Shown here: one piece after another, positions 18,858 to 27,062 of the stretch
How the letters are laid out: every line of letters starts with the position of its first letter
Numbering within the stretch: position 1 is the stretch's first letter
Origin: Nocardia tenerifensis NBRC 101015
Lineage (GTDB): Bacteria > Actinomycetota > Actinomycetes > Mycobacteriales > Mycobacteriaceae
Length of the DNA stretch: 58,270 nucleotides
Assembly (NCBI RefSeq): GCF_000308715.1
Contig: NZ_BAGH01000607.1
Location: 1-58,270 of the forward strand
Direction of reading: 5' to 3'
Program-made: the position numbers and the translations under genes
Notes under the pieces: generated by a model
What the model saw: the letters and a program-made list of their open reading frames with translations, nothing else
Databases searched by the model: none
Told to the model about the DNA's origin: nothing

Positions 18858-19593
18858 CCTGACTCCTCTCACAACGATCGGTTGTCTACCGGTAGCGCTG
18901 GTTGTTTGACGGTGCCCTGCTATATCGCGTCAAATGATTCTGGCTGGAACTACAGTACAAGAAGTGGTGGCCGCCGCCTTCGGCCCGAATCCCTCGACCC
19001 GGTGGCCGCCCCACGGCGCTCGCGCATTCCGGGGATCTGGTATATGTGGATGTTTGCTGTCCTTCACGGCTTTTTGTTGAATGCCGCGTATGCGGGTGGT
19101 CCGCGGCGGCGGGGCAGCGGTGGCCACGGAGTCGCCCGGCGGCGGGCCGCGTCGGTGCGCTTGCCATTATCACATCCTGCGCGACGCTCGAATGACATTG
19201 GGCCACAACGTCTTATGAAGTACCTCACCTCGCGATCGCCGCCGCCCGCGCCCCTTCGGCCTGTGCTGTCGGCGACGCGGGCATTCACGGTGGATCTGCC
19301 TGCGGTTATGCAGTTCCGGTTGGAAGAGAATAATCGGTACGGTATCATCGCGGATAGGTAGGATGACTTCGAATCCGAAGCCGATAAAGGGGGATAGCTA
19401 CGTATCCACAATTCGCAAGCGCTTTATCGTAATTCACTCCTCGGGCTTTCTTGTCGGAACGAAAAGTTCAGCGAGGCGCCCGTAAGGGAAGTGGGGCTGT
19501 CGCCGCAGGAGGGTATGTCACGGATCTATTGAGACAACGCGGACGACAGGCGGGTTCAGCAAACCTGTGGCATCCCAGTGGGCAGGAGTATAT
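18858..19593. other. 736-base intergenic region upstream of the LysR and LuxR genes
   Basis: No convincing gene. Short open frames here have no ribosome site or recognisable domain. The stretch near 19360-19440 is less GC-rich and holds small palindromic pieces (TTCGAATCCGAA; CTACGTATCC) that may be promoters for the LuxR gene. GGAACGAAAAGTTCA at 19456-19470 resembles one cluster half-site but has an extra base and no paired arm. Confidence 0.5.
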
Positions 19594-19980
19594 ATGTCAG
19601 ATGAGAGTGGGCCGGGAGACCTAGCCCAGTGCGATTCCCCGGAGCGGCATGAATCCTCCACCGAGGCCGGGCCGCCGGCCTGGCACGACGAGGCAGCACG
19701 GGCCGCCTTGTTGTCGTCTCGAGAAAACGAGGTGTTCTGGTTGCTCGGCAGCGGTAGATCGAATCGAGCGATCGCCGCCCAGCTGCAGATCACCGAGCGG
19801 ACGGTCAAGGCGCATGTAGCGCGGATCATGGCCAAGCTCGGGGTCGAATCAAGACTTCAAGCGGGTCTTGTCTCCTACGCCTACCAAATCGCATCGCAGG
19901 AGTCGTGCATGCGGCAGGCGATCGGGCGCCGTTGTAGCTGTACGTATTCCGCCGATCGAGTCGGCTCGGCGGTCAGCTGA
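19594..19980 (+). CDS. Short LuxR-type HTH regulator
   Basis: 128 residues from ATG 19594, preceded by AGGAG at a good distance (an in-frame ATG at 19567 is less well placed). The middle holds a complete LuxR/NarL helix-turn-helix: LSSRENEVFWLLGSGRSNRAI, then AAQLQITERTVKAHVARIMA KLGV. No receiver, PAS or ATPase domain precedes it, only about 45 acidic, flexible residues, so it is an HTH-only orphan whose activity may be set by abundance. It is the only LuxR-type factor in the cluster and a fair candidate for the activator of the shared operators (inference). It converges with the methyltransferase operon, with a hairpin between. Confidence 0.88.
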   Translation: MSDESGPGDLAQCDSPERHESSTEAGPPAWHDEAARAALLSSRENEVFWLLGSGRSNRAIAAQLQITERTVKAHVARIMAKLGVESRLQAGLVSYAYQIASQESCMRQAIGRRCSCTYSADRVGSAVS

Positions 19981-19998
19981 GTACGACCCCACGGCACG

Positions 19999-20033
19999 CA
20001 TCGACCCGTCGGCGCAGCGCCGACGGGTCGATG
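19999..20033. terminator. Long GC-rich hairpin between convergent genes
   Basis: Two 17-base arms (CATCGACCCGTCGGCGC and its exact complement) are separated by a single base. It lies between the LuxR stop at 19980 and the methyltransferase stop at 20053. No T-run follows, so termination could be in either direction or the hairpin could act as an RNA stabiliser. Confidence 0.65.
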
Positions 20034-20052
20034 AGGAACAGGAGCGCGCGAG

Positions 20053-20820
20053 CTATTCCGCACGCCGCCAGTACACCGAATACAGATCGATCGGCTCGAG
20101 CTTGTCCTCGATACCGTGGCGGGCCCGGTAATCGTGGATGGCCTCCTTGCATCCGGGCAGCACGTAGTCGTCGACGATGACGAAACCGCCGGGCGCCAGC
20201 TTCGGATAGAGATTGGTCAACGCGTCCAATGTGGACTGATAGAGGTCGCCGTCCAGCCGCAGCACCGCGAGCTGCTCGATCGGCGCCTGCGGCAGCGTGT
20301 CCTCGAAGAACCCCGGGAGGAACTCGACTTGCTCGTCGAGCAGCCCGTAGCGCTCGAAGTTGCGGCGCACCTCGGCCAGTGACACCGCGAGCACATCATT
20401 GTGCGTGTGCAGTTTGATGTCCTGATCGAACTGGTGGCTCTCGCCGGTGACCTCGGGCAGCCCCTCGAACGAGTCGGCGAGCCAGACCCTCCGGTCCCGG
20501 ATGTCGTTGGCCTCGAAGTAGCCGCGGACGAAGATGCAGGTGCCGCCGCGCCATACGCCCGTCTCGATGAAGTCGCCCGGAACGCCGTCCGCCACTACGC
20601 GATCGAGGCATTCGTGCACGTTGTCGAGCCGGGTGCGGCCGATCATCGTGTGCGCGACCACCGGCCAGTCCCCACCGCCGGCCCGCACGGCGCTGCTGTG
20701 CTCGGCCGAGGGCAGACCCAGAATCTCGTGGCGCAGCGTGCCGTCCTCATAGATCGTGTTCGTCAGGATCTTCTTCAGCAGGTCCAGGTATAGGTCGCTA
20801 CCCAGTTTCGTGGTCGTCAC
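20053..20820 (-). CDS. TylF/MycF-type O-methyltransferase
   Basis: 255 residues from GTG 20820 (TTTKLGSDLYLDLLKK), the usual size of the macrocin O-methyltransferase family. The SAM site is FIETGVWRGGTCIF, the GLP segment is DSFEGLPEV, and the metal-binding acidic residues appear in LRLDGDLYQST and IVDDYVLPG. TylF and MycF methylate sugar hydroxyls with Mg2+; relatives also act on polyketide hydroxyls. Last gene of the leftward unit that makes pyrrolyl-PCP, separated from the SDR by 89 bases. It is one of two methyltransferases available for O-methylation in this cluster. Confidence 0.9.
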   Translation of the reverse strand: MTTTKLGSDLYLDLLKKILTNTIYEDGTLRHEILGLPSAEHSSAVRAGGGDWPVVAHTMIGRTRLDNVHECLDRVVADGVPGDFIETGVWRGGTCIFVRGYFEANDIRDRRVWLADSFEGLPEVTGESHQFDQDIKLHTHNDVLAVSLAEVRRNFERYGLLDEQVEFLPGFFEDTLPQAPIEQLAVLRLDGDLYQSTLDALTNLYPKLAPGGFVIVDDYVLPGCKEAIHDYRARHGIEDKLEPIDLYSVYWRRAE

Positions 20821-20909
20821 GGCACACCCTATTCTTCGACCGGATTTCGTTTTCGAACGATCCGGATGTTGGTCGCGCACCGCGCGGACGCGCGGGCGAA
20901 ACATCGGAG

Positions 20910-21644
20910 CTATGGATAGATTCCGCCGTTGACGTGGATCACCTGGCCGGTGACCTGGCTCGCGGCAGGGGAGGCGAGAAAGGCGACGGTGGCCGCGACA
21001 TCCTCGACGCTGGTGACCCGCCGGGTTGCGCTCGCGTCGATCATCGGCGCGGCGGCCCCGCTGTCGAGGAATTCGCGGGCCCGATCGTTGCTGATCGTGA
21101 AGCCGGGACAGACAACATTGACGGTGACCTCCCGTGGGCCGAGTTCGCGGGCGAGGTCGATGGCCCACGGCTCCAGCGCCGCCTTCGCCGGCCCGTACCC
21201 GTGCAGGCTGGCCTTGAAGCCGCGGGCGGCGATGGAGCCGATCACGACGATCCGCCCGCCCGCCGGGATGCGCGGCTCCAGTGCCGCGGTCATCAGGACC
21301 GTGGTCATCAAATTCGCCTCGATGTTTCGCAGCCACGCCTCCCGCAATAGCTTCAACTGATCGCGCGGCGGCATCGAGTAGTCATATTCCGTCGCGCCGC
21401 CCGCGTTGTTGACCAGCACGTCGATCCGCTCCGGGAGCCGCGTCGCGGCCCGCGTGACCGCATCGGGGTCGGAGGCATCGAAGCCGAGCGGCCGGACCCG
21501 AGGGCCCAGTTCGGCGGCGGTGCGCTCCAGGATCTCGGTGCGGCGGCCGGTGATGACGACATTCATGTGCTGCGCGAGCAGGTGTTCGGCGATGGCACGA
21601 CCGATGCCGTATCCGCCGCCGGTGACTACTGCGGTCTTGTCCAC
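20910..21644 (-). CDS. Short-chain dehydrogenase/reductase (FabG-like)
   Basis: 244 residues from GTG 21644, with GGAG upstream. Motifs: TGGGYGIGRA, VITGRRTE (Arg pair suggesting NADPH), NNAGG, the GSIAARG serine, and YGPAKAA for Tyr and Lys. The C-terminal QVIHVNGGIYP is typical of FabG-type enzymes. It lies 52 bases behind the carrier-protein gene in the pyrrole-cassette operon. Known proline-to-pyrrole cassettes do not need an SDR, so it more likely modifies the polyketide core. Substrate unknown. Confidence 0.9.
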   Translation of the reverse strand: MDKTAVVTGGGYGIGRAIAEHLLAQHMNVVITGRRTEILERTAAELGPRVRPLGFDASDPDAVTRAATRLPERIDVLVNNAGGATEYDYSMPPRDQLKLLREAWLRNIEANLMTTVLMTAALEPRIPAGGRIVVIGSIAARGFKASLHGYGPAKAALEPWAIDLARELGPREVTVNVVCPGFTISNDRAREFLDSGAAAPMIDASATRRVTSVEDVAATVAFLASPAASQVTGQVIHVNGGIYP

Positions 21645-21696
21645 GATGCATCTCCATGGTCTGGGTTTGTACGAGGCCGAGCGAGCTCCCGATGGA

Positions 21697-21969
21697 TCAG
21701 AGCGACCGGCCCGCCGCGGCAGCGCCCTCGACGACCAAGGCGGCGATCTGGTTGGCGTTGCGGAAGTTTCGGACGTTGACGCTGCTCTGCGGCACGGTGT
21801 ACCCGTATTCACGCTGGATGAAGCCGACCAGCTCGGCGGTGTTCATCGAGTTGAGAATTCCCCAGTCGAGCAGTGGCGTCTCACCGTCCAGGTTGCTTGC
21901 TGGATCGTCACTGAGAAAGCGTTCCCGGATGAACGCCACTATCCGTTCGGTCACTTGCGTCTGTGTCAT
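21697..21969 (-). CDS. Stand-alone peptidyl carrier protein, PltL/CloN5-like
   Basis: 90 residues, four-helix carrier protein. The phosphopantetheine serine is in WGILNSMNTAEL, with LNS taking the place of the usual LDS. The PLLDWGIL approach and QREYGYTVP segment resemble free-standing carriers such as PltL and CloN5, which hold proline while it is oxidised to pyrrole. Its ATG overlaps the adenylation gene's stop (ATGA), so the two products are made together. It should carry L-prolyl and then pyrrole-2-carboxyl thioester. Confidence 0.88.
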   Translation of the reverse strand: MTQTQVTERIVAFIRERFLSDDPASNLDGETPLLDWGILNSMNTAELVGFIQREYGYTVPQSSVNVRNFRNANQIAALVVEGAAAAGRSL

Positions 21970-23465
21970 GCAGTACTCCTCGTGTGCTCGGAAGGAAGGG
22001 ATGGATGCCGCGAGCCGGGTGTGTCCAGTGCGGCACGATCGGTCTTCCCGGTCCTGGTTCGGGGCAGCGACGCGACGATGTGCACGTCGTCGGGGACCAT
22101 GTAGCGTGGGAGTCGCCCGGCGCTGTGCCGTTTGATCTCCAGCACGCTCAGCGTGTGGCCGGGCCGGGCCACGACGAACACCGCGAGCTTGGCCGTCATT
22201 CCCGTGCTGCGCACCAGCGCCACGGCCTCAGCCACGGCGGGATGGGTGGCCAACCAGGTCTCCACCTCGCCGAGTTCTATTCGGTGGCCACGGATCTTGA
22301 CCAGGTGGTCCGTGCGCCCCAGATAATCGAAGGAGCCGTCGTCGAGCAACCGCACGATGTCCCCGGTGCGATAGGGCCCCTGCTGCGCATCCCTGCCCCA
22401 ATAGCCGAGCATCACCGTCGGACCCGAGACCATCAGTTCGCCGTCCTCGCCGGGACCGGCGACCGTGCCGTCGGGTCGTTCGGCCCAGATGGTGTCGCCA
22501 CAGGTCGCCTTGCCGATGGGCACCGGCCGGTCGCGGCGCAGGTCCGCGGCGTCGACCTCATGTGCCGCACAGACATTCGTTTCCGTCGGTCCGTAGAGGT
22601 TGAGCAGCCGCGCATCGGTCCAGGACCGTAGCTCGCGCACGTGCTGGATGGGGAACGGTTCGCCCGCGAAGAGCACCGCCCGCAAGGATCGTGGCGCGGG
22701 GTGTTCGAGCAGTGCGCCGTCGCGCATCATCAAGATCAGGGCCGAGGGCACCGAGTACCAGACGGTGATCTCGCTCTCCCGGAGAAACTGCGTGAGTTGC
22801 ACTGGCGCGTAGGCGAGTTCGGTGGGGACCAGATGCACCGAGGCGCCGACGGCAAAGGCAGCGTAGAGGTCGAGCACCGAGAGGTCGAAGGTCAACGGCG
22901 CGTGATTGGCGAACCTGTCCTCCGGGCGTGCGTCCAAGGTCGCCACCGCCCAATCCACGAACGACCGGGCGCCGCGGTGGCTGATCCGGACGCCCTTGGG
23001 GGTCCCGGTCGAGCCGGACGTGTAGAGAATGTAGGCGAGATCGGTGGGCGACACGGACGGTATCGGGTAGCAATCGCTCTCGCGTTCCGGCGGCAGCGAC
23101 GACAGGTCGAGCCACACCGTCCCCGGCGGCAGGTCCGCGATCGGCGCTCGGCTGGAACAGATCACCTTCGCTGCGCAATCCGCGGCGATCACCGCGATCC
23201 GGCCCGCGGGGGTGGCGCCGTCGGCGGGGACGTAGGCGCCGCCGATGCGCAGCGCCGCCTGCATCGCCGCGATCGCCAAGGGGGACTTGTCTTCCCAGAC
23301 GATCACTCGGTCACCGGGCCCGGCGCCCAGCATGGTCAACGTGCGGGCGAGCCGGTTCGCCGCCCGGTCGAGTTCGGCATAGCTCATCGTGCCGAGCGGT
23401 CCGGCCACCGCGAGCCGTTCCGGATGCCACGCCGCGGAATCGACGAGTAGTTCGTGCAGCGTCAC
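21966..23465 (-). CDS. Adenylation enzyme, probable L-proline:PCP ligase (PltF/CloN4-like)
   Basis: 499 residues, the size of free-standing proline adenylation enzymes. Core motifs are present: A3 YTSGSTGTPKGV, A4 TFDLSV, A5 NLYGPTETNV, A7 YRTGD, A8 GRTDHLVKIRGHRIELGEVE, and the A10 lysine in RTRTGKTDRA. There is no condensation or carrier domain; the carrier is the next gene. Proline specificity is inferred from the three-gene context (A enzyme, PCP, acyl-CoA-dehydrogenase-like oxidase), not from a decoded binding pocket. It overlaps its neighbours by four bases on both sides, so the three are a tight translational unit. Confidence 0.9.
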   Translation of the reverse strand: MTLHELLVDSAAWHPERLAVAGPLGTMSYAELDRAANRLARTLTMLGAGPGDRVIVWEDKSPLAIAAMQAALRIGGAYVPADGATPAGRIAVIAADCAAKVICSSRAPIADLPPGTVWLDLSSLPPERESDCYPIPSVSPTDLAYILYTSGSTGTPKGVRISHRGARSFVDWAVATLDARPEDRFANHAPLTFDLSVLDLYAAFAVGASVHLVPTELAYAPVQLTQFLRESEITVWYSVPSALILMMRDGALLEHPAPRSLRAVLFAGEPFPIQHVRELRSWTDARLLNLYGPTETNVCAAHEVDAADLRRDRPVPIGKATCGDTIWAERPDGTVAGPGEDGELMVSGPTVMLGYWGRDAQQGPYRTGDIVRLLDDGSFDYLGRTDHLVKIRGHRIELGEVETWLATHPAVAEAVALVRSTGMTAKLAVFVVARPGHTLSVLEIKRHSAGRLPRYMVPDDVHIVASLPRTRTGKTDRAALDTPGSRHPSLPSEHTRSTA

Positions 23466-24589
23466 AAGCCCACATCCTGTGCGATGATCTCGCGCTGAAT
23501 CTCCGTGGTGCCGGAGAACAGCTTGGCCGGAATGGCGTCGCGCAGGTACCGCTCGACGCCGCCAGGAACCAAATACCCTGCAGCGCCGAAGATCTGGATC
23601 GCGTCGAGGCTGTTGGCCACCGCCGCCTCGGAGACGGCGACCTTGGCCAGTGCCGCGGCGGCGACCTGCCCGCTTCGTTGCTCATCGATCAGCCAGCAGG
23701 CGCGATAGAGCAGCAGCCGGGCACCCTCCAGGCGCTGCTTCATGCCGGCGATCAGGTGCGCGACCGCCTGGAACTTTCCGATGGGACGGCCGAACTGCCG
23801 TCGTTCCCGCGCGTGGGCGATACAGCGCTCGAGTTGTTCATCCATCATGCCCAGGTAGGCGGCGAACAGGCAGGCGCGCTCCCAGGTCATCGCGTGCGCG
23901 AAGATCGCCGAGCCTTGGCCTTCCTCGCCGAGCAGATACCCTGCCGGAACCCGGCAGCCGTCGAAACGCACTCGCGCGGCCGAACACCCGGCCAGGCCCA
24001 TCTTCTCGAACGGTTCGCCGGGGGTGAGGCCGTCGAGTTCGGCGGGCGCCGCAAAGGCCGAGATACCGAGAAACCCCCCGTTCGGGGCCGTGGTGGCGTA
24101 GGTGACCATGAGGTCGGCGACCGGTCCGTTGCTCACGAACGACTTCTCCCCGTCGAGCACGTAGGCGTCGACGTCGTGTCGCGCGGTGACTGCCAAGCGG
24201 CTGACGTCGGAGCCCGCGTCGTCCTCGGTGATGGCGTTGGCCGCGATGAGATCGCCCGTGGCGAAGCCGGGTAGCAGTTCGCGCCGCAGGTCCGCCGAGC
24301 CGAAATCCCTGATGGGCACCGCGCCGGCGAGCAGGTGCGCGCTCACCGAGAACACCAGTCCGGTATCCGGGCAGCCGCGCCCGAAGGCCTCCAGACCCAG
24401 CGCGGTATCGAACGCGCCGAGCCCACAGCCGCCGTACTCGGTCGGCACGCAGAGTCCGGTCAGGCCCAATTCCGCGGCGACGCGCCATTTTTCCTGCATG
24501 GCCGCGGCATCGTCGGTCAGCCGCTTCTGCACCTCGGCGAGGATCTCGCCGTATCGCCTGGTCTGGGTGGCGGTGAGCGCGAAATCCAT
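23462..24589 (-). CDS. Acyl-CoA dehydrogenase-like flavoprotein, probable prolyl-PCP oxidase (PltE/CloN3-like)
   Basis: 375 residues from ATG 24589, chosen because GTGAGG lies six bases before it; GTG 24601 and ATG 24595 are in frame but sit on that site. The acyl-CoA dehydrogenase fold is clear: ITEDDAGSDVS, RRQFGRPIGKFQAV for FAD binding, QIFGAAGYL, and the C-terminal SGTTEIQREI. In pyoluteorin, clorobiocin and related pathways such an enzyme removes four electrons from prolyl-S-PCP to give pyrrole-2-carboxyl-S-PCP. First gene of the leftward operon and therefore under operator site 3. Its stop overlaps the adenylation gene start. Confidence 0.9.
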   Translation of the reverse strand: MDFALTATQTRRYGEILAEVQKRLTDDAAAMQEKWRVAAELGLTGLCVPTEYGGCGLGAFDTALGLEAFGRGCPDTGLVFSVSAHLLAGAVPIRDFGSADLRRELLPGFATGDLIAANAITEDDAGSDVSRLAVTARHDVDAYVLDGEKSFVSNGPVADLMVTYATTAPNGGFLGISAFAAPAELDGLTPGEPFEKMGLAGCSAARVRFDGCRVPAGYLLGEEGQGSAIFAHAMTWERACLFAAYLGMMDEQLERCIAHARERRQFGRPIGKFQAVAHLIAGMKQRLEGARLLLYRACWLIDEQRSGQVAAAALAKVAVSEAAVANSLDAIQIFGAAGYLVPGGVERYLRDAIPAKLFSGTTEIQREIIAQDVGL

Positions 24590-24624
24590 CTGCATCCTCA
24601 CGCTGAGATTTCCGAATACTGGCC

Positions 24625-24726
24625 ATCTTGCGCAGGGTCGATGCCGAATTCAATTGAACCTTCGGACAAGAACCTTTGTTCATGTTCGATGGTCCAATTT
24701 ACGGGGCGTGTCGACGAGTCTAGAAA
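24625..24726. promoter_or_regulatory. Divergent promoter with imperfect operator repeats (site 3)
   Basis: Three motif copies: ATTGAACCTTCGGACAA (24653-24669), GAACCTTTGTTCATG (24670-24684, same direction), and the inverted ATGTTCGATGGTCCAAT (24682-24698). The outer pair forms an inverted repeat with a 12-base spacer, close to the 16 and 14 bases at sites 1 and 2. TAGAAA (24721-24726) begins 22 bases after the right arm, and CAAGAT (24630-24625, minus strand) begins 22 bases beyond the left arm. The region separates the pyrrole operon from the KASIII-P450-methyltransferase operon. Confidence 0.7.
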
Positions 24727-24791
24727 TAGTGATGACGGAAACGACAGCCGCGCTGCGGGTATACGGCTGATAAGAAAGTGAGTGTTCCCCC

Positions 24792-25805
24792 ATGGGTGAC
24801 GTATTTCTCGCCGGAATCGCCGGTGTGCTGCCGCCCGCCGTGACGGGTGCGGAGGCCATCGCGGCGGGCGCGTGGACAAAGCGCGACGCGGCGGAGACCC
24901 AGCAGCTGTCGGTCACGGTCGCACCGGCGGACCAGTACTCGCCGGATCTGGCGGTGGACGCTGCGCGGCTGGCGCTGGAACGCGCCGAGCTGGACCCGGC
25001 GCGCGTCGCTCTCGCGCTGCACTCCATGATGCTGACCCCCGGTGGCAAGCTGTGGCACGGCGCGCCGTACATTCACCGAAAGCTCGGCATACCCGCCGGT
25101 CAATGTATCGCCAGCGATCTCGACTGCGGTTGTGCCAGTTCGCTGGTCGCGCTCGAACTCGCCACGGCGTATCTGGCGACGCGCGACGCCGGTGACCTCG
25201 CGCTCGTCACGGCGGCCGACTGCTGGCGCGAACACGAGGTCGATCGCTGGCGCACCTCGAACAACCCGCTGGGCGACGGTGCGGCCGCGGCGGTGGTGTC
25301 TCGGGAACGCGGGTTCGCCCGTATCGCGGGCGCGGCGACCTCGAGTAATCCAGAATTGGAACCCATCGGTCGTGGCCGGGAACCATTCTCCGCCGAGCGG
25401 GAGAAATCGACCGAACCTGTCTATGTGCGCTCCCGGTTCGAAGAGATCGTCGACGGCGAACAGATTTGGCGGACGGTAGCCGGCGAGGTGCAATCGGTGG
25501 TCGCGAAGGCGACCGAACAGGCCGGTATCGAATTGGCGGACATCGACTTCGTCGTCTGCCCGTTCCTCGGCCGTGAACTCACGCTACAACAATTCCTCAA
25601 ACCGTTGTCGCTCGATCTCGCCATCACCCCGTGGGAATATTCGCGTCGCGTCGGTCATATCGGTCCGGCGGACCCATTGGCGGGGTTGGATCATCTGGTC
25701 AATACCGAGGGCGTGCATTGGCGGCACATCCTGCTGCTCGCCCATGGCATGGGTGGAATATCCAGCGCCGTCGTGCTCGAATCGTGCACGCCACAGCACA
25801 GCTGA
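24792..25805 (+). CDS. KASIII-like acyltransferase, candidate pyrrole-2-carboxyl transferase
   Basis: 337 residues with a thiolase fold. The nucleophile is the second Cys of DLDCGCASSLVALELA. The canonical HQAN histidine of FabH is not seen at the expected place (VVCPFLGRELTLQQF), and the usual GNTS loop is replaced by GHIGPADPLAGL, a pattern I associate with secondary-metabolism KASIII homologues that move acyl groups instead of condensing. In clorobiocin and coumermycin such a protein helps hand over the pyrrole acyl unit. Here it is divergent from the pyrrolyl-PCP operon, so transfer of pyrrole-2-carboxyl to another carrier or to a hydroxyl is the likely role (inference). First gene of the operon with a P450 and a methyltransferase. 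Confidence 0.82.
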   Translation: MGDVFLAGIAGVLPPAVTGAEAIAAGAWTKRDAAETQQLSVTVAPADQYSPDLAVDAARLALERAELDPARVALALHSMMLTPGGKLWHGAPYIHRKLGIPAGQCIASDLDCGCASSLVALELATAYLATRDAGDLALVTAADCWREHEVDRWRTSNNPLGDGAAAAVVSRERGFARIAGAATSSNPELEPIGRGREPFSAEREKSTEPVYVRSRFEEIVDGEQIWRTVAGEVQSVVAKATEQAGIELADIDFVVCPFLGRELTLQQFLKPLSLDLAITPWEYSRRVGHIGPADPLAGLDHLVNTEGVHWRHILLLAHGMGGISSAVVLESCTPQHS

Positions 25806-25824
25806 CGTCAGGACGGAGCAGACC

Positions 25825-27051
25825 ATGAGACACGACGTCGAACAGATGGTGGAGAATTTCGATCCGTGGAGCCCCGTGCTGGCGAACGACGCGGAATTCT
25901 TCTGGGCGGTGCTCAACCGCATGCGGGAGAAAAGCCCCGTGCTCTACAGCAAGGAACACGGCGGCTTCTGGATCATCACCAGGCATGCCGAGGTGATGCG
26001 AGCCAACAAGGACTGGGAATCGTTCACCTCCGCCGAGGGTGCGACGATTCCGTACAACCCGGATATGCCGAAACTGGCGCCGATCGAGGTCGATCCGCCG
26101 GAGCATCGGGACTGGCGCCGGATGCTCAATCCGTTGATGTCGCCCTCGGCGGTCGCCGGGTTCGAGCCCGCGATGCGTCGCATCGCGGGTGAGCTGATGG
26201 ACGAATTCGTCGAGCGCGGCGAATGCGATCTGGCCCAGGATTTCGCGTGGCGGTTCGTGCCGGGCTCGCTGTTCGAGTTGATGCTCGGCGTTCCCACCGA
26301 TCAACTGCCCGCCACCCGCCAGTTCGTCCAGGACTTCGTCTCATCGGAAGATCCGGAGCGCCAGCAAGAGGTCTTCGCGGACCTGGAGGCGTGGGCCAAA
26401 CAGTTCCTGTTGTGGCGCAAGGAAAGACCGCCGCAGGGCGATGTCACCGATGCGCTGCTCGCCGGGCGCGTGCAGGGCGAGCCGCTCACCATCGACGCGA
26501 TGGTCAGTGCGTTGGTCCTGTTACTGCTGGCCGGCATGGAGACGACGTCGAGCAGTATCGGCTACCTCGCCGGGCTGCTCATCGAGCAGCCCGAACTGCG
26601 GGGGCATTTCGAACTGAATGCCCCCGTGGATCTGGCCGTGGAGGAACTGCTGCGGCACGGTTCGATCTCGGTCAGCTTGTCCCGGGTCGCGACCAGGGAG
26701 GTCGAGATCGGTGGGCAGGTCATTCCCGCGGGCGGGCGCGTGTTGCTGCTGTGGGCCGCGGCGAACTGGGATCCGCGGGTCTTTCCACAACCCGAGCGAT
26801 TCGATATCGACCGACCGCAGGGCAATCACCTCGCCTTCGGTGCCGGTCCGCACAAGTGCATGGGCGCGAACTTCGCGCGCCTGATGCTTCGGGTGGCGAC
26901 CACCGAGATCGTCCGCAGATTACCGGATCTGCGGCTCGAGCCGGGCAGCCCGATCGAGCACCCGCCGGGCCTGGTGCGCAGCACCCGATCGATGCGGGTG
27001 CGGTTTCGTCCGACGCCGCGTTCGGTTGTCCCCGCCGCGACCCATCCATGA
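25825..27051 (+). CDS. Cytochrome P450 monooxygenase
   Basis: 408 residues from ATG 25825, with AGGACGGAG just upstream and 19 bases after the KASIII stop. An open frame extends further left but through KASIII coding sequence. P450 motifs: AGMETT in the I helix (Glu-Thr pair), EELLR, and heme loop FGAGPHKCMG. The substrate-recognition region is ordinary for soluble actinobacterial P450s. It is the fourth P450 of the cluster and lacks an adjacent ferredoxin. Probable polyketide hydroxylase; a hydroxylation that prepares the site for the methyltransferase encoded next would be an obvious pairing (inference). Confidence 0.92.
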   Translation: MRHDVEQMVENFDPWSPVLANDAEFFWAVLNRMREKSPVLYSKEHGGFWIITRHAEVMRANKDWESFTSAEGATIPYNPDMPKLAPIEVDPPEHRDWRRMLNPLMSPSAVAGFEPAMRRIAGELMDEFVERGECDLAQDFAWRFVPGSLFELMLGVPTDQLPATRQFVQDFVSSEDPERQQEVFADLEAWAKQFLLWRKERPPQGDVTDALLAGRVQGEPLTIDAMVSALVLLLLAGMETTSSSIGYLAGLLIEQPELRGHFELNAPVDLAVEELLRHGSISVSLSRVATREVEIGGQVIPAGGRVLLLWAAANWDPRVFPQPERFDIDRPQGNHLAFGAGPHKCMGANFARLMLRVATTEIVRRLPDLRLEPGSPIEHPPGLVRSTRSMRVRFRPTPRSVVPAATHP

Positions 27052-27062
27052 GGAGGAATCAC

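Noticed and set aside
19456..19470. GGAACGAAAAGTTCA upstream of the LuxR gene as a further cluster operator
   Set aside because: It needs a one-base insertion to match, has no inverted partner and no -10 at the spacing seen in the three real sites.
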